A stretch of DNA of 24,073 bases from the NCBI GenBank assembly GCA_902489445.1, contig CABTZX010000026.1, positions 1 to 24,073 of the forward strand. Direction: 5' to 3'. The notes under the pieces are model-generated. The model saw only the letters and a program-made list of their open reading frames with translations, was not told the DNA's origin and ran no database searches. The position numbers were made by a program, and so were the translations under genes. The DNA is from an uncultured Bacteroidales bacterium. GTDB taxonomy: Bacteria > Bacteroidota > Bacteroidia > Bacteroidales > Porphyromonadaceae. The first letter of the stretch is position 1, and every line of letters starts with the position of its first letter. This document shows, one piece after another, positions 7,610 through 14,707 of the stretch.

Positions 7610-8605
7610 ATGCCCTTCAACTCGGGAGATAAACAGGCTCCCGAGGCGGAGGATCGTGATGATTTTGCCTTAAAAAAACGCCTTAAAGAGGAAGCCGCCC
7701 GGCTCGGATTCGTTGCCGTTGGTGTAGCTCCTGCCGAGGAGGTTGATGCTGAGGCGCGCGCTCAGCACTTAGCAAAGCGCAACCGTTTTGGAGTAGGCGA
7801 TATGACCTATCTGGAGCGCAACGACAATGTACGCTTCGATCCGCGCCTACTGGTACCCGGAGCGCAGAGCATCGTAATGCTTGCGTTCAATTATTACCCA
7901 TCGGAAAGGCTGAGAAGTGATGTGCCACAGATTGCCCGCTATGCATATGGCTCCGACTACCACAAAGTGCTCAAAGACAAACTGTACCTGTTATTGGCGC
8001 GACTAAAGGAATGGACAGCCACGCCGTTCTCGGCGCGTGTTTTCGTAGATTCGGCTCCTTTTATGGAAAGGTATTGGGCGGTTCGCGCCGGCATCGGACG
8101 CATCGGGCGCAACGGATTGGTGCTCATTCCCGGCTACGGCTCGTTTTGCTTCCTTTCGGAGATGATTCTTACCCTATCCCTCCCGTGCGATGAGCCGCTT
8201 TCGGGCTCCCCTTGCGGCAAATGTCACCGTTGCGTTGAAGCGTGTCCGATGGGAGCTGTTACGGAAACGGAGGGAATCATCCCGCCGCACTGCATCAGCT
8301 ACCACACCATCGAGAGTAAAAGTGCGCTTCCGGATGCACTATCGCAAAAGGGGAACCACTTCGTTTTCGGATGCGATGTATGCCAACTGGTCTGCCCGCA
8401 CAATCGTTCCCTCACGCCGCACCACGAGCCACTGCTAAACCTAAGCAAGCCTTTGGCGGGGCTCGACCGCGAAGAGTGGCTCTCTATGACGGAAGAGCGC
8501 TTCAATACCCTTTTTCATGATTCACCGCTGGCACGTGCCGGGTTGGAACGCATCCGGACGAGTATCCGCTGCATAGGGAGCAACGACCGCCCCCTTGCGC
8601 AATAG
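7610..8605 (+). CDS. queG: Epoxyqueuosine reductase QueG
   Basis: A 331-residue cobalamin- and iron-sulfur-dependent enzyme that reduces epoxyqueuosine to queuosine in the wobble position of tRNAs. The N-terminal cobalamin-binding domain contains VDSAPFMERYWAVRAGIGRIG, with the conserved acidic residue at Asp147. The ferredoxin-like part holds CGKCHRCVEACP (Cys202, 205, 208, 212), Cys228 in the HCISYHTIE stretch, and CDVCQLVCP (Cys255, 258, 262), enough for two 4Fe-4S clusters. The C-terminal HEAT-like domain of E. coli QueG is missing, as is usual for the shorter versions. It starts at ATG 7610, 38 bases after the SPOR gene, and may share its transcript. Its N-terminal 15 residues are hydrophilic and not conserved, so a slightly later start is possible, but no nearby Met exists. 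Confidence 0.93.
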   Translation: MPFNSGDKQAPEAEDRDDFALKKRLKEEAARLGFVAVGVAPAEEVDAEARAQHLAKRNRFGVGDMTYLERNDNVRFDPRLLVPGAQSIVMLAFNYYPSERLRSDVPQIARYAYGSDYHKVLKDKLYLLLARLKEWTATPFSARVFVDSAPFMERYWAVRAGIGRIGRNGLVLIPGYGSFCFLSEMILTLSLPCDEPLSGSPCGKCHRCVEACPMGAVTETEGIIPPHCISYHTIESKSALPDALSQKGNHFVFGCDVCQLVCPHNRSLTPHHEPLLNLSKPLAGLDREEWLSMTEERFNTLFHDSPLARAGLERIRTSIRCIGSNDRPLAQ

Positions 8606-8676
8606 CGCGAACAAAGCTATGCGATACGGAAAGAGCAAACTACCGCAATTACCCTGAGCAGACGAACAACCCATTT

Positions 8677-8768
8677 GAAAGGTATATACCTTTCCATCAA
8701 TAGGTATATAAGTTTCCGTTGATAGGTATATAGGTTTCGTCCAAAAGGTATATACCTTTCATTTGGAG
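8677..8768 (+). repeat. 22-bp tandem array, family B (locus 1, four units)
   Basis: GGTATATA begins at 8681, 8703, 8725 and 8747, exactly 22 bases apart. Each is followed by AGTTTC, GGTTTC or CCTTTC and an eight-base variable part often ending in GATA or AATA. The first unit makes an 18-base perfect palindrome GAAAGGTATATACCTTTC (8677-8694). The last makes a 16-base palindrome (8744-8759). The array lies between the convergent queG and DUF695-like genes, so here it is not in front of a promoter. A lone GGTATATA also occurs at 8826. Confidence 0.92.
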
Positions 8769-8849
8769 GAAATATGGGTATCGATAGAGGGCAGCGACTT
8801 ACTGCCCCAAGGTGAGGCTATATTTGGTATATAGGAACTTTGCTTTTTG

Positions 8850-9275
8850 CTAAGGAAGGGCATCAAAAAGAGAACTGTAATCGTCCCATTCGGTATCTCG
8901 TTCGGCTTCAAACTCAAGCGGAAGTGGATCAATATCGGCAAGAGCATCGTTCAAACGCTCAAAAAAGATATCTGTATTGCGCGCATAATAGACCCAAACC
9001 ATACGACCTCCGCCCACAAATTGATAGGCAAGAATGGCCAGCTTGTCGCGTTCCATCGTCTTTTGCAAGGCTTCGCCCACTTGTTCCAACAGCGGGTAGG
9101 TATCGGAAAGGGGCATTCCATCGCCACCGGCCTCGTATGGGAGGCGTATTTCGATGCGAAATGGTAGCTTCTTGCTCTGCATAAATGCGTCCAATTCGAG
9201 CCGTAACGATACAATTACGTTCGCTCCCTGCTCGTCCTCTGCGCAAAATGTTTGCCTATTGTCGGTTAAAATCAT
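8850..9275 (-). CDS. DUF695-like protein of unknown function
   Basis: From the ATG at 9275 this is a 141-residue soluble acidic protein with no signal peptide or membrane segment. The pattern resembles DUF695: an early strand region VIVSLRLELDAF, then PFRIEIRLPYEAGGDGMPLSDTYPLLEQVGEAL, a helix, LAILAYQFVGGGRMVWVYYARNTDIFF, and an acidic tail with DIDPLPLEFEAERDTEWDDY. That domain has no known function. A GTG at 9326 in frame would overlap the upstream permease gene; the ATG at 9275 has AAAAGG five bases before it and lies 13 bases after the permease stop, so it is preferred. It is the second gene of a two-gene minus-strand unit. Confidence 0.72.
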   Translation of the reverse strand: MILTDNRQTFCAEDEQGANVIVSLRLELDAFMQSKKLPFRIEIRLPYEAGGDGMPLSDTYPLLEQVGEALQKTMERDKLAILAYQFVGGGRMVWVYYARNTDIFFERLNDALADIDPLPLEFEAERDTEWDDYSSLFDALP

Positions 9276-9288
9276 AGACCTTTTATGC

Positions 9289-10260
9289 CTAAGTGGGTGA
9301 ATTATCGTGCGATTGCTGCTCGGCACGCTCCAATTTGCGCGAATGAATCATCATTTGGAGCGCGTTAAACAGATTCTGCCAAATAGAGTAAGCCGCCATT
9401 GCAACCGCTGAAAGTGGATTGAGGTAGGCTTGGCACATCCATATGGCAAGGCTTGAATTTTTTTGTCCAAGGCTTTGCCCCAAGGTAATGGACTCGCCTA
9501 AAACGCGCTTACTAAGGAGCTTTCCCACGGTAAACTGGATGATGCACACCACAAGCCCCGTCACAGCGAGGAGAATCATAGTGGGGATTTCGCTCGCAGG
9601 TTGCTCAGCCATGTAGGAAACTGTCTTAGCTATTACAATGGCGAGGGTAACCACCCAGAGCCAAAAAGCGGCAGAAGGGATTCTGCTCAGCGTCTTCATC
9701 ACGCGAGGCATACGTCGTCTCACCAAAGAAGAGAGGACAATTGGGATTAACACGAGGGGCATAACCTGCTTCATTATGTACAGAACAGATGCCCAAAAGC
9801 TCATCTCCCCGGGAGCAATCCAGCTAAATAGCAGCGGAGCAATCAGTGCAATTGCTGCGGAAGTGAAGAGCACATAGGAGACGCCCACCGTAACGCTTCC
9901 GCCCAAGATACCGATGATTACGGGCGACGCACTCGCCGCGGGGCAGAGAAAGCAACTCAGTGCGCCCTCAGCGACTGCCGGAGGCAGTACCAACCGTATG
10001 GCGAAATAGCAAATCACTGCGGCAGCAACTTGGAAAAACTGCATAAAAAGCAGAACCGGAGTAAGCCGTATTTTGGAAAGATCTACTCGTACAAACGAGA
10101 AAAAGAGCATAGCGATGATGCAGTACGGCACGGCAAAGCCGAGCAGAGATATATACTTATAGCCTACTACACCGGCGGCAATGGTCAAGGGAAGGGCGTA
10201 ATCCTTGGCACGCCGCAGAAAGTGCAGCGGCATCCGATAGTGCCTTTCCATGGAATGCAT
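9289..10260 (-). CDS. Bile acid:sodium symporter (BASS/SLC10)-like permease
   Basis: A 323-residue inner-membrane protein with about nine or ten hydrophobic segments. Two stretches are typical of the BASS fold: LSCFLCPAASASPVIIGILGGSVTVGVSYVLFTS (about 100-135) in the first half, and LGQSLGQKNSSLAIWMCQAYLNPLSAVAMAAYSIWQN near 260-297, which includes the crossover-helix QN pair. Family members import organic anions with sodium; the substrate here cannot be told. The C-terminus is a hydrophilic tail. There are three possible starts (residues 1, 4 and 10 are Met); the first is used. A good divergent promoter lies upstream at 10289-10319. It is cotranscribed with the DUF695-like gene 13 bases downstream. 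Confidence 0.72.
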   Translation of the reverse strand: MHSMERHYRMPLHFLRRAKDYALPLTIAAGVVGYKYISLLGFAVPYCIIAMLFFSFVRVDLSKIRLTPVLLFMQFFQVAAAVICYFAIRLVLPPAVAEGALSCFLCPAASASPVIIGILGGSVTVGVSYVLFTSAAIALIAPLLFSWIAPGEMSFWASVLYIMKQVMPLVLIPIVLSSLVRRRMPRVMKTLSRIPSAAFWLWVVTLAIVIAKTVSYMAEQPASEIPTMILLAVTGLVVCIIQFTVGKLLSKRVLGESITLGQSLGQKNSSLAIWMCQAYLNPLSAVAMAAYSIWQNLFNALQMMIHSRKLERAEQQSHDNSPT

Positions 10261-10288
10261 TCCTCTTTTCCCCTCAAACTATGCGCCG

Positions 10289-10319
10289 CAAAGGTAGCAA
10301 AATGTAACGATAAGGCAAC
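10289..10319 (-). promoter_or_regulatory. Bacteroidota-type promoter of the permease gene
   Basis: On the minus strand TACCTTTG (10289-10296) matches TAnnTTTG, and GTTG (10316-10319) lies exactly 19 bases upstream, close to the TTTG-N19-TAnnTTTG consensus. It ends 28 bases before the ATG at 10260. This is the most complete promoter match in the window. Confidence 0.7.
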
Positions 10320-10409
10320 GGATGTGAGGAGGGTTCGGAACAGAAAACAGTATTCTTTGTAAAGGAGGTTGGATGAGTTGTAACAAGTGAGAGGATCCCT
10401 TTCTTAAAA

Positions 10410-10497
10410 GGTATATAGGTTTCAATCAATAGGTATATAAGTTTCGGATGATACCTATATAGGTTTCAGTTGATAGGTATATAGGTTTCGTGGAAGA
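10410..10497 (+). repeat. 22-bp tandem array, family B (locus 2, four units)
   Basis: Units begin at 10410, 10432, 10454 and 10476, exactly 22 bases apart. Three start GGTATATA and the third CCTATATA; all continue with RGTTTC and a variable tail, two ending TTGATA or CAATA. The third unit contains the 12-base palindrome ACCTATATAGGT (10453-10464). The array lies in the divergent region between the permease and ychF, 36 bases upstream of the ychF -7 box. Confidence 0.92.
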
Positions 10498-10532
10498 GGG
10501 TGGGGAATGAGAGGGAAGCCGAATGAAATAGC

Positions 10533-10540
10533 TACTTTTG
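10533..10540 (+). promoter_or_regulatory. Bacteroidota-type -7 box of the ychF operon
   Basis: TACTTTTG fits TAnnTTTG and ends 30 bases before the ychF ATG. No TTTG is found at the expected -33 position, so the upstream family B array may take part in recognition; that is inference. Confidence 0.6.
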
Positions 10541-10570
10541 TAGGGTTATTGAAAGAGAAGAAGAAAAGGT

Positions 10571-11674
10571 ATGTCATTGCAATGCGGAATAGTGGGTTTG
10601 CCCAACGTCGGTAAGTCCACGCTCTTTAATTGTCTGTCCAACGCGAAAGCACAAGCGGCAAACTTCCCCTTTTGCACCATAGAGCCCAACGTAGGCGTTA
10701 TAACGGTTCCGGACGAACGGCTCAACAAACTTGCCGAAATAGATCAACCGAAGCGCGTTATCCCGGCTACGGTGGAAATCGTGGATATAGCGGGATTGGT
10801 CAAGGGAGCGAGTAAGGGCGAAGGATTAGGCAATAAGTTTCTTGCCAACATCCGCGAGACGGACGCCATTCTGCACGTTATTCGCTGCTTTGAAGATGAT
10901 AATGTGACGCACGTAGATGGCTCCATCGATCCCATTCGGGATAAAGAGATCATCGATACAGAGCTACAACTGAAGGATTTGGAAACGGTGGAAAGCCGTC
11001 TTGCCAAGGTAGAAAAGCAGGCACAGACGGGTGGAGACAAACAAGCGGCTCTACTCGCAGGCGTGCTTCGAGCCTATCACGAAGTTCTGATTAAGGGACA
11101 AAACGCCCGAACCGTAACGTTCGAAAAAGCGGAGGAACGCGAGGCGGCAAAAGGCCTCTTCCTGCTTTCCGCCAAACCGGTGCTGTATGTGTGCAACGTG
11201 AACGATGCGGATGCCGTGAAAGGTAACCGATATACCGAAGCTGTTGCTGAAGCGGCGTGCGCAGACGGAGCCGAGTTTATGATTGTGGCAGCCAAGACTG
11301 AGAGCGAAATTGCCGAGTTTGAGGATTACGAGGAGCGTAAGATCTTCCTAAACGAATTGGGACTGGAGGAAAGCGGCGTTAATCGTCTGATCCGAAGTGC
11401 ATACAGTTTGCTCAACTTAGAGACCTTCTTCACTACCGGAAGTGACGAATCGCGCGCCTGGACCTTTACAAAAGGCAGCAAAGCGCCCCAGTGCGCCGGC
11501 ATTATCCATACAGACTTTGAGCGCGGATTTATTCGTGCCGAGGTAATTAAGTATGCCGACTATGTGGCACTCGGTAGCGAAGCAGCCGTACGGGAAGCCG
11601 GGAAAATGAATATCGAAGGTAAGGACTACGTAGTGCAGGACGGCGATATAATGCACTTCCGCTTTAATGTTTAA
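10571..11674 (+). CDS. ychF: YchF/OLA1-family redox- and ribosome-associated ATPase
   Basis: A 367-residue Obg-related P-loop protein. G1 is GLPNVGKST (residues 9-17), G3 is DIAGLVKGASKGEGLGN (72-88), and the G4 position reads NVND (209-212) instead of NKxD, the hallmark of YchF proteins that prefer ATP over GTP. A coiled-coil insert lies at about 125-195, and the C-terminal TGS domain spans about 282-365, ending in DGDIMHFRFNV. The family binds ribosomes and is linked to stress and translation control. Start ATG 10571 has AAGAAAAGG upstream. It is the first gene of a four-gene block; the next start lies eight bases inside its end. Length and motifs are normal. Confidence 0.96.
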   Translation: MSLQCGIVGLPNVGKSTLFNCLSNAKAQAANFPFCTIEPNVGVITVPDERLNKLAEIDQPKRVIPATVEIVDIAGLVKGASKGEGLGNKFLANIRETDAILHVIRCFEDDNVTHVDGSIDPIRDKEIIDTELQLKDLETVESRLAKVEKQAQTGGDKQAALLAGVLRAYHEVLIKGQNARTVTFEKAEEREAAKGLFLLSAKPVLYVCNVNDADAVKGNRYTEAVAEAACADGAEFMIVAAKTESEIAEFEDYEERKIFLNELGLEESGVNRLIRSAYSLLNLETFFTTGSDESRAWTFTKGSKAPQCAGIIHTDFERGFIRAEVIKYADYVALGSEAAVREAGKMNIEGKDYVVQDGDIMHFRFNV

Positions 11675-12248
11675 AGATTATCCCATCCATAGCGACGAAG
11701 AGCGCAAGGCACTTAACGGAATGTGGTACCGCTCGGGAGACGACAAATATCTCTCTGAGTGCTATCGCAGAGCACGTTCGCTTTGCTTTCGGCTTAATGG
11801 AACGCCTCCGGAAGAGGCATCGGAACGCCGATCGCTACTGGAAGCGTTGCTGTATCATATCGGTGAAGGCGTAACCGTGGTAGGGCCTTTCTTCTGCGAT
11901 ATGGGGCAACATGTTTCGATTGGGGATAATAGCTTTATCAACGCATATGTAACCATTTTGGACGGAGCTTACGTCAGTATCGGACAAAACGTACTGATTG
12001 CGCCGCACGTTGGTCTATATACCAATACGCATCCCATTGAAGATGTAGCAAAGCGTAATGCCGGCTACGAGCTATCCCTCCCCATCACCATTGAGGACGA
12101 AGTATGGATCGGAGCCGCCTCCTCCATAATGGCGGGCGTAACTATCGGCAAACAATCCGTTGTGGGAGCCGGTAGTGTGGTTACTCACGATATACCGCCC
12201 CGCTGCGTGGTTGCGGGCAATCCGGCAAAAATTATACGACAACTATAG
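11667..12248 (+). CDS. Maltose/galactoside-type O-acetyltransferase (left-handed beta-helix)
   Basis: A 193-residue acyltransferase of the LacA/Maa/NodL group that moves an acetyl group from acetyl-CoA to a sugar hydroxyl. The N-terminal helical cap (about 8-65, DEERKALNGMWYR and SLLEALL) is followed by hexapeptide repeats (about 68-190) such as VSIGDN, VSIGQN, VWIGAA and VTIGKQ. The catalytic histidine is His122 in NTHP, with the family sequence AGNPAKIIRQL at the end. It overlaps ychF by eight bases and is followed after 12 bases by the asparaginase gene, so it is part of the ychF operon. The natural acceptor sugar is unknown; maa or lacA would be only a group name. Confidence 0.92.
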   Translation: MFKDYPIHSDEERKALNGMWYRSGDDKYLSECYRRARSLCFRLNGTPPEEASERRSLLEALLYHIGEGVTVVGPFFCDMGQHVSIGDNSFINAYVTILDGAYVSIGQNVLIAPHVGLYTNTHPIEDVAKRNAGYELSLPITIEDEVWIGAASSIMAGVTIGKQSVVGAGSVVTHDIPPRCVVAGNPAKIIRQL

Positions 12249-12260
12249 AAACCTAATAGT

Positions 12261-13316
12261 ATGAACCGACAAAACCAACCCGGCACTGCGCACGTATTAC
12301 TGATCTATACGGGTGGAACCATCGGAATGATTGAGAATCCGGAGACCGGACGGTTGCAAGCCTTTGAGTTTGCTTTTTTGGAAAAGCACCTACCTGAGCT
12401 GAAGCGCCTATCCTTCGAAGTGGAGTGCATTCAGTTCAATCCGCCCATCGACTCCTCAGATATCACCGTAGCGCACTGGCTCGATTTGGCACAAATCATC
12501 CTCAGTAAGCGCGACCAATACAATGGTTTCGTGGTACTGCACGGTACCGATACGATGAGTTATACCGCTTCGGCACTCAGTTTCCTCCTAAAAGGATTAC
12601 TAAAGCCCGTTGTTTTGACCGGAAGCCAGCTACCCATTGGCCGTTTACGCACCGACGGGAAGGAAAACCTCATTACTGCGCTTCAGATAGCGGCAGCACA
12701 AGACGACAAAGGGCAGGCGATGGTTCCCGAAGTATGTATATACTTTAATGCGAACTTGATGCGCGGAAATCGGACAACCAAGATCAGTGCCGATGAATTC
12801 GATGCGTTTGTCTCCTACAATTATCCGAACCTTGCCCACGCCGGTATTGATATCAGTTTTCGGAAGAAGCATATACATAACAACGATGATACCCTCCCAT
12901 TTGCGGCGGAAAGGGCTATGGAGCGGAATATATCCGTACTTCACCTCTTCCCCGGTATTACGCCTGAGGTGGTATCTTCCGTTCTGAATGCTCCGCACCT
13001 TAGAGGGGTGGTGCTGCAGAGCTATGGCAGCGGAAACGCGCCCACCAAGGATTGGTTTATCGATTTGCTGAAAGATGCCATTAAGCGCGATATTGTGATT
13101 GTAAACGTTACACAATGCCAATCCGGATCTGTGGAGATGACACGCTACGAAACGGGAGCACGTCTTGCAGAGATCGGTGTTGCTTCGGGATTCGATATGA
13201 CCTGCGAAACGGCTATCACAAAGCTCATGTTTCTGCTCGCCCAACCGCTCACGCCCAAGGAAGTAGCCTATCATATGGAACGTTCGATGTGTGGGGAGCT
13301 AACCCGTAATGAGTGA
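12261..13316 (+). CDS. ansA: Type I (cytoplasmic) L-asparaginase
   Basis: A 351-residue enzyme that hydrolyses asparagine to aspartate and ammonia. The first catalytic threonine is Thr20 in IYTGGTIGM. The second catalytic set is HGTDTMSYTASALSF, with Thr97 and Asp98. RGNRTTKISADEFDAF carries the catalytic lysine at about residue 174. TGSQLPIGRLRTDGKEN is also typical of type I. No signal peptide is present, agreeing with cytoplasmic type I. The acetyltransferase gene ends 12 bases upstream and the WalJ-like gene overlaps its end by eight bases. An amino-acid-fermenting host would use this to feed aspartate metabolism; that role is inferred. Confidence 0.95.
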   Translation: MNRQNQPGTAHVLLIYTGGTIGMIENPETGRLQAFEFAFLEKHLPELKRLSFEVECIQFNPPIDSSDITVAHWLDLAQIILSKRDQYNGFVVLHGTDTMSYTASALSFLLKGLLKPVVLTGSQLPIGRLRTDGKENLITALQIAAAQDDKGQAMVPEVCIYFNANLMRGNRTTKISADEFDAFVSYNYPNLAHAGIDISFRKKHIHNNDDTLPFAAERAMERNISVLHLFPGITPEVVSSVLNAPHLRGVVLQSYGSGNAPTKDWFIDLLKDAIKRDIVIVNVTQCQSGSVEMTRYETGARLAEIGVASGFDMTCETAITKLMFLLAQPLTPKEVAYHMERSMCGELTRNE

Positions 13317-14112
13317 ACAGGAAACAACGGCACGTTTTATTAGCTTCGGCAGTGGAAGTAGTGGCAATTGCTACTGCTTTGTTCTACCGGAAGGCGTACT
13401 TTTAGTGGACGCCGGGCTGCCTATCCGTAAGATAAAGCACGGATTGGAAGCGAACGGCCTTGGGTTGGAGCACATTCGAGCCATATTGGTAACGCATGAA
13501 CATAGCGACCACAGCCGTTCGCTCTGCCGACTTGCCACGGGGCATGATATAACTATATTCGGAACAAGCGAGTTGTTTGTCGCAATGGACCGAAAGCGCC
13601 CCACTATCCCTCCTTTTCAGCGCGTTGTTATCAAGAGCGAACAGCCGTTCTCGGTCATGGGTTTATCGGCAATTCCCTTTAACATTCCGCACGACAGTGC
13701 CAGCAACGTAGGCTATTTGCTCCGCTTTGGGCAATGTTCGCTGGCGGTAATTAGCGATGCCGGATATGTAACGCCTCTAATGAAACAATATGCCGCTATG
13801 GCGAACTATCTTATACTGGAGGCGGATTACGACCCGGGAATGCTGCTATACGGTAGCTATTCGCCCGAACTAAAGGCGCGTATTACCGGACCGGAGGGTC
13901 ATCTGAGCAATACCGACTCAGCGGTCTTCCTCGCCTCCTTGGACCCGAACAACATCAAACACGTTTGGTTGTGCCACTTGAGTAGCAACAACAATACGCA
14001 CGAAAAGTGTCGCGAGGCATTCGCGTTGCACTGCGACGAGCTCTTCTCCGGCAGAGACTATCTCTCCATACTCCCCCGCTACGAAGTCACCGCCCCCTTC
14101 GAACTGCGGTAA
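13309..14112 (+). CDS. Metallo-beta-lactamase-fold hydrolase, WalJ/YycJ-like
   Basis: A 267-residue cytoplasmic metallo-hydrolase. The N-terminus FISFGSGSSGNCYCF and LLVDAGLPIRKI are typical of the YycJ/WalJ group. Metal ligands are visible: THEHSDH (His63, His65, Asp67, His68), His128 in IPHDS, Asp150 in ISDAGY and His223 in CHLSS. Family members are thought to be DNA 5'-to-3' exonucleases linked to the WalRK regulon in Firmicutes and to DNA repair; the function in Bacteroidota is not established. Its ATG lies eight bases inside ansA, the same overlap as between ychF and the acetyltransferase, pointing to translational coupling. It is the last gene of the ychF operon. Confidence 0.88.
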   Translation: MSEQETTARFISFGSGSSGNCYCFVLPEGVLLVDAGLPIRKIKHGLEANGLGLEHIRAILVTHEHSDHSRSLCRLATGHDITIFGTSELFVAMDRKRPTIPPFQRVVIKSEQPFSVMGLSAIPFNIPHDSASNVGYLLRFGQCSLAVISDAGYVTPLMKQYAAMANYLILEADYDPGMLLYGSYSPELKARITGPEGHLSNTDSAVFLASLDPNNIKHVWLCHLSSNNNTHEKCREAFALHCDELFSGRDYLSILPRYEVTAPFELR

Positions 14113-14183
14113 TCCTTCCCCCTTCTTTCATCAATACTTGCATGCCCCGTAACGGCTTATAGGTAGGGGGGCAGTTGTTTATT

Positions 14184-14383
14184 CGTAGGTATTCAATTGG
14201 TTGTACGTAGAAGCTCGACTATTTGTTCGTAGAAGCTCGACTATTTGTTCGTAGAAGCTCGGGTAGATGTACGTAGATGTTCGACAAATCATTATAAGGA
14301 TTTGTACAAACTGTTTAAAGGATTTATACGCGTACTTTAAAGGATTTGTATAAATCATTTCAATGATTTATCGAGAATGTATA
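14184..14383 (+). repeat. 22-bp tandem array, family C (two sub-types)
   Basis: CGTAG begins at 14184, 14206, 14228, 14250 and 14272, exactly 22 bases apart; the units at 14206 and 14228 are identical and contain CGTAGAAGCTCGACTATTTG. After one two-base shift a second unit type begins at 14296, 14318, 14340 and 14362, again 22 bases apart, starting AAGGATTT or AATGATTT with TGTA or TATA following. The array ends 11 bases before the -7 box at 14394. The rest of the gap from 14113 to 14183 shows nothing I can name. Confidence 0.88.
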
Positions 14384-14393
14384 ATGAAAAGAT

Positions 14394-14401
14394 TATCTTT
14401 G
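14394..14401 (+). promoter_or_regulatory. Bacteroidota-type -7 box between arrays C and D
   Basis: TATCTTTG matches TAnnTTTG. It sits directly between array C (upstream) and array D (downstream). If used, it gives the HU-related gene at 14708 a leader of about 300 bases made of 22-base repeats. There is no clear TTTG at -33. Confidence 0.55.
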
Positions 14402-14410
14402 TACGTACAA

Positions 14411-14707
14411 GAGATTGAGAAGTACCGAAGAAGAGATCAAGAAGTATCGAATGAGCGGTGAGAAAGCACCGCAGAGGGCAGGTCGGTAGTCCATAGTCGT
14501 TGTGAGGAATCAAGGATGAAAGAACCGGGCGCTCCGGGTAAGATAACACGTCAATAAGGGTAAAGGGACTCAACGATAAGAGTACAAGTGGCGGAAGGCA
14601 AGGATGTGCTAGTTCATCGGTAATGATATACGAGTTCAAACATAAGGATATAATAGTTCGATCATAAGGATATAGCAGTTCAACGATAAGGATAAAGGAG
14701 TTGAAAG
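14411..14707 (+). repeat. 22-bp tandem array, family D, filling the presumed 5' leader of the HU-related gene
   Basis: The register starts at 14411 and runs in 22-base steps to the start codon (blocks at 14411, 14433, 14455, 14477, 14499 and so on to 14697). The first two start GAGAT and share AGAAGTAYCGAA. Later blocks have AAGGAT or a one- to two-base variant at 14512, 14556, 14578, 14600, 14622, 14644, 14666 and 14688; the block in between reads CCGGGT at 14534. The last four start AGTTC and continue ATAAGGATATA. The unit drifts gradually but the phase is kept. The final unit turns into AAAGGAG (14694-14700), the Shine-Dalgarno site seven bases before the ATG. Block 3 forms the hairpin GCGGTG-AGAAAG-CACCGC (14455-14472). 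Confidence 0.88.

Noticed and set aside
8677..8768. Possible CRISPR array
   Set aside because: The 22-bp period has no room for a normal repeat plus spacer, the variable part is only about eight bases, and no cas gene is in the window.
8840..9184. Open frames on the plus strand antisense to the DUF695-like gene
   Set aside because: They overlap a gene with a good start, a ribosome site and a sensible family match; their products look random.
12645..13274. Open frame of 209 codons on the minus strand inside ansA
   Set aside because: It is fully antisense to a well-supported asparaginase, has no family features and no promoter; it is a by-product of codon usage.
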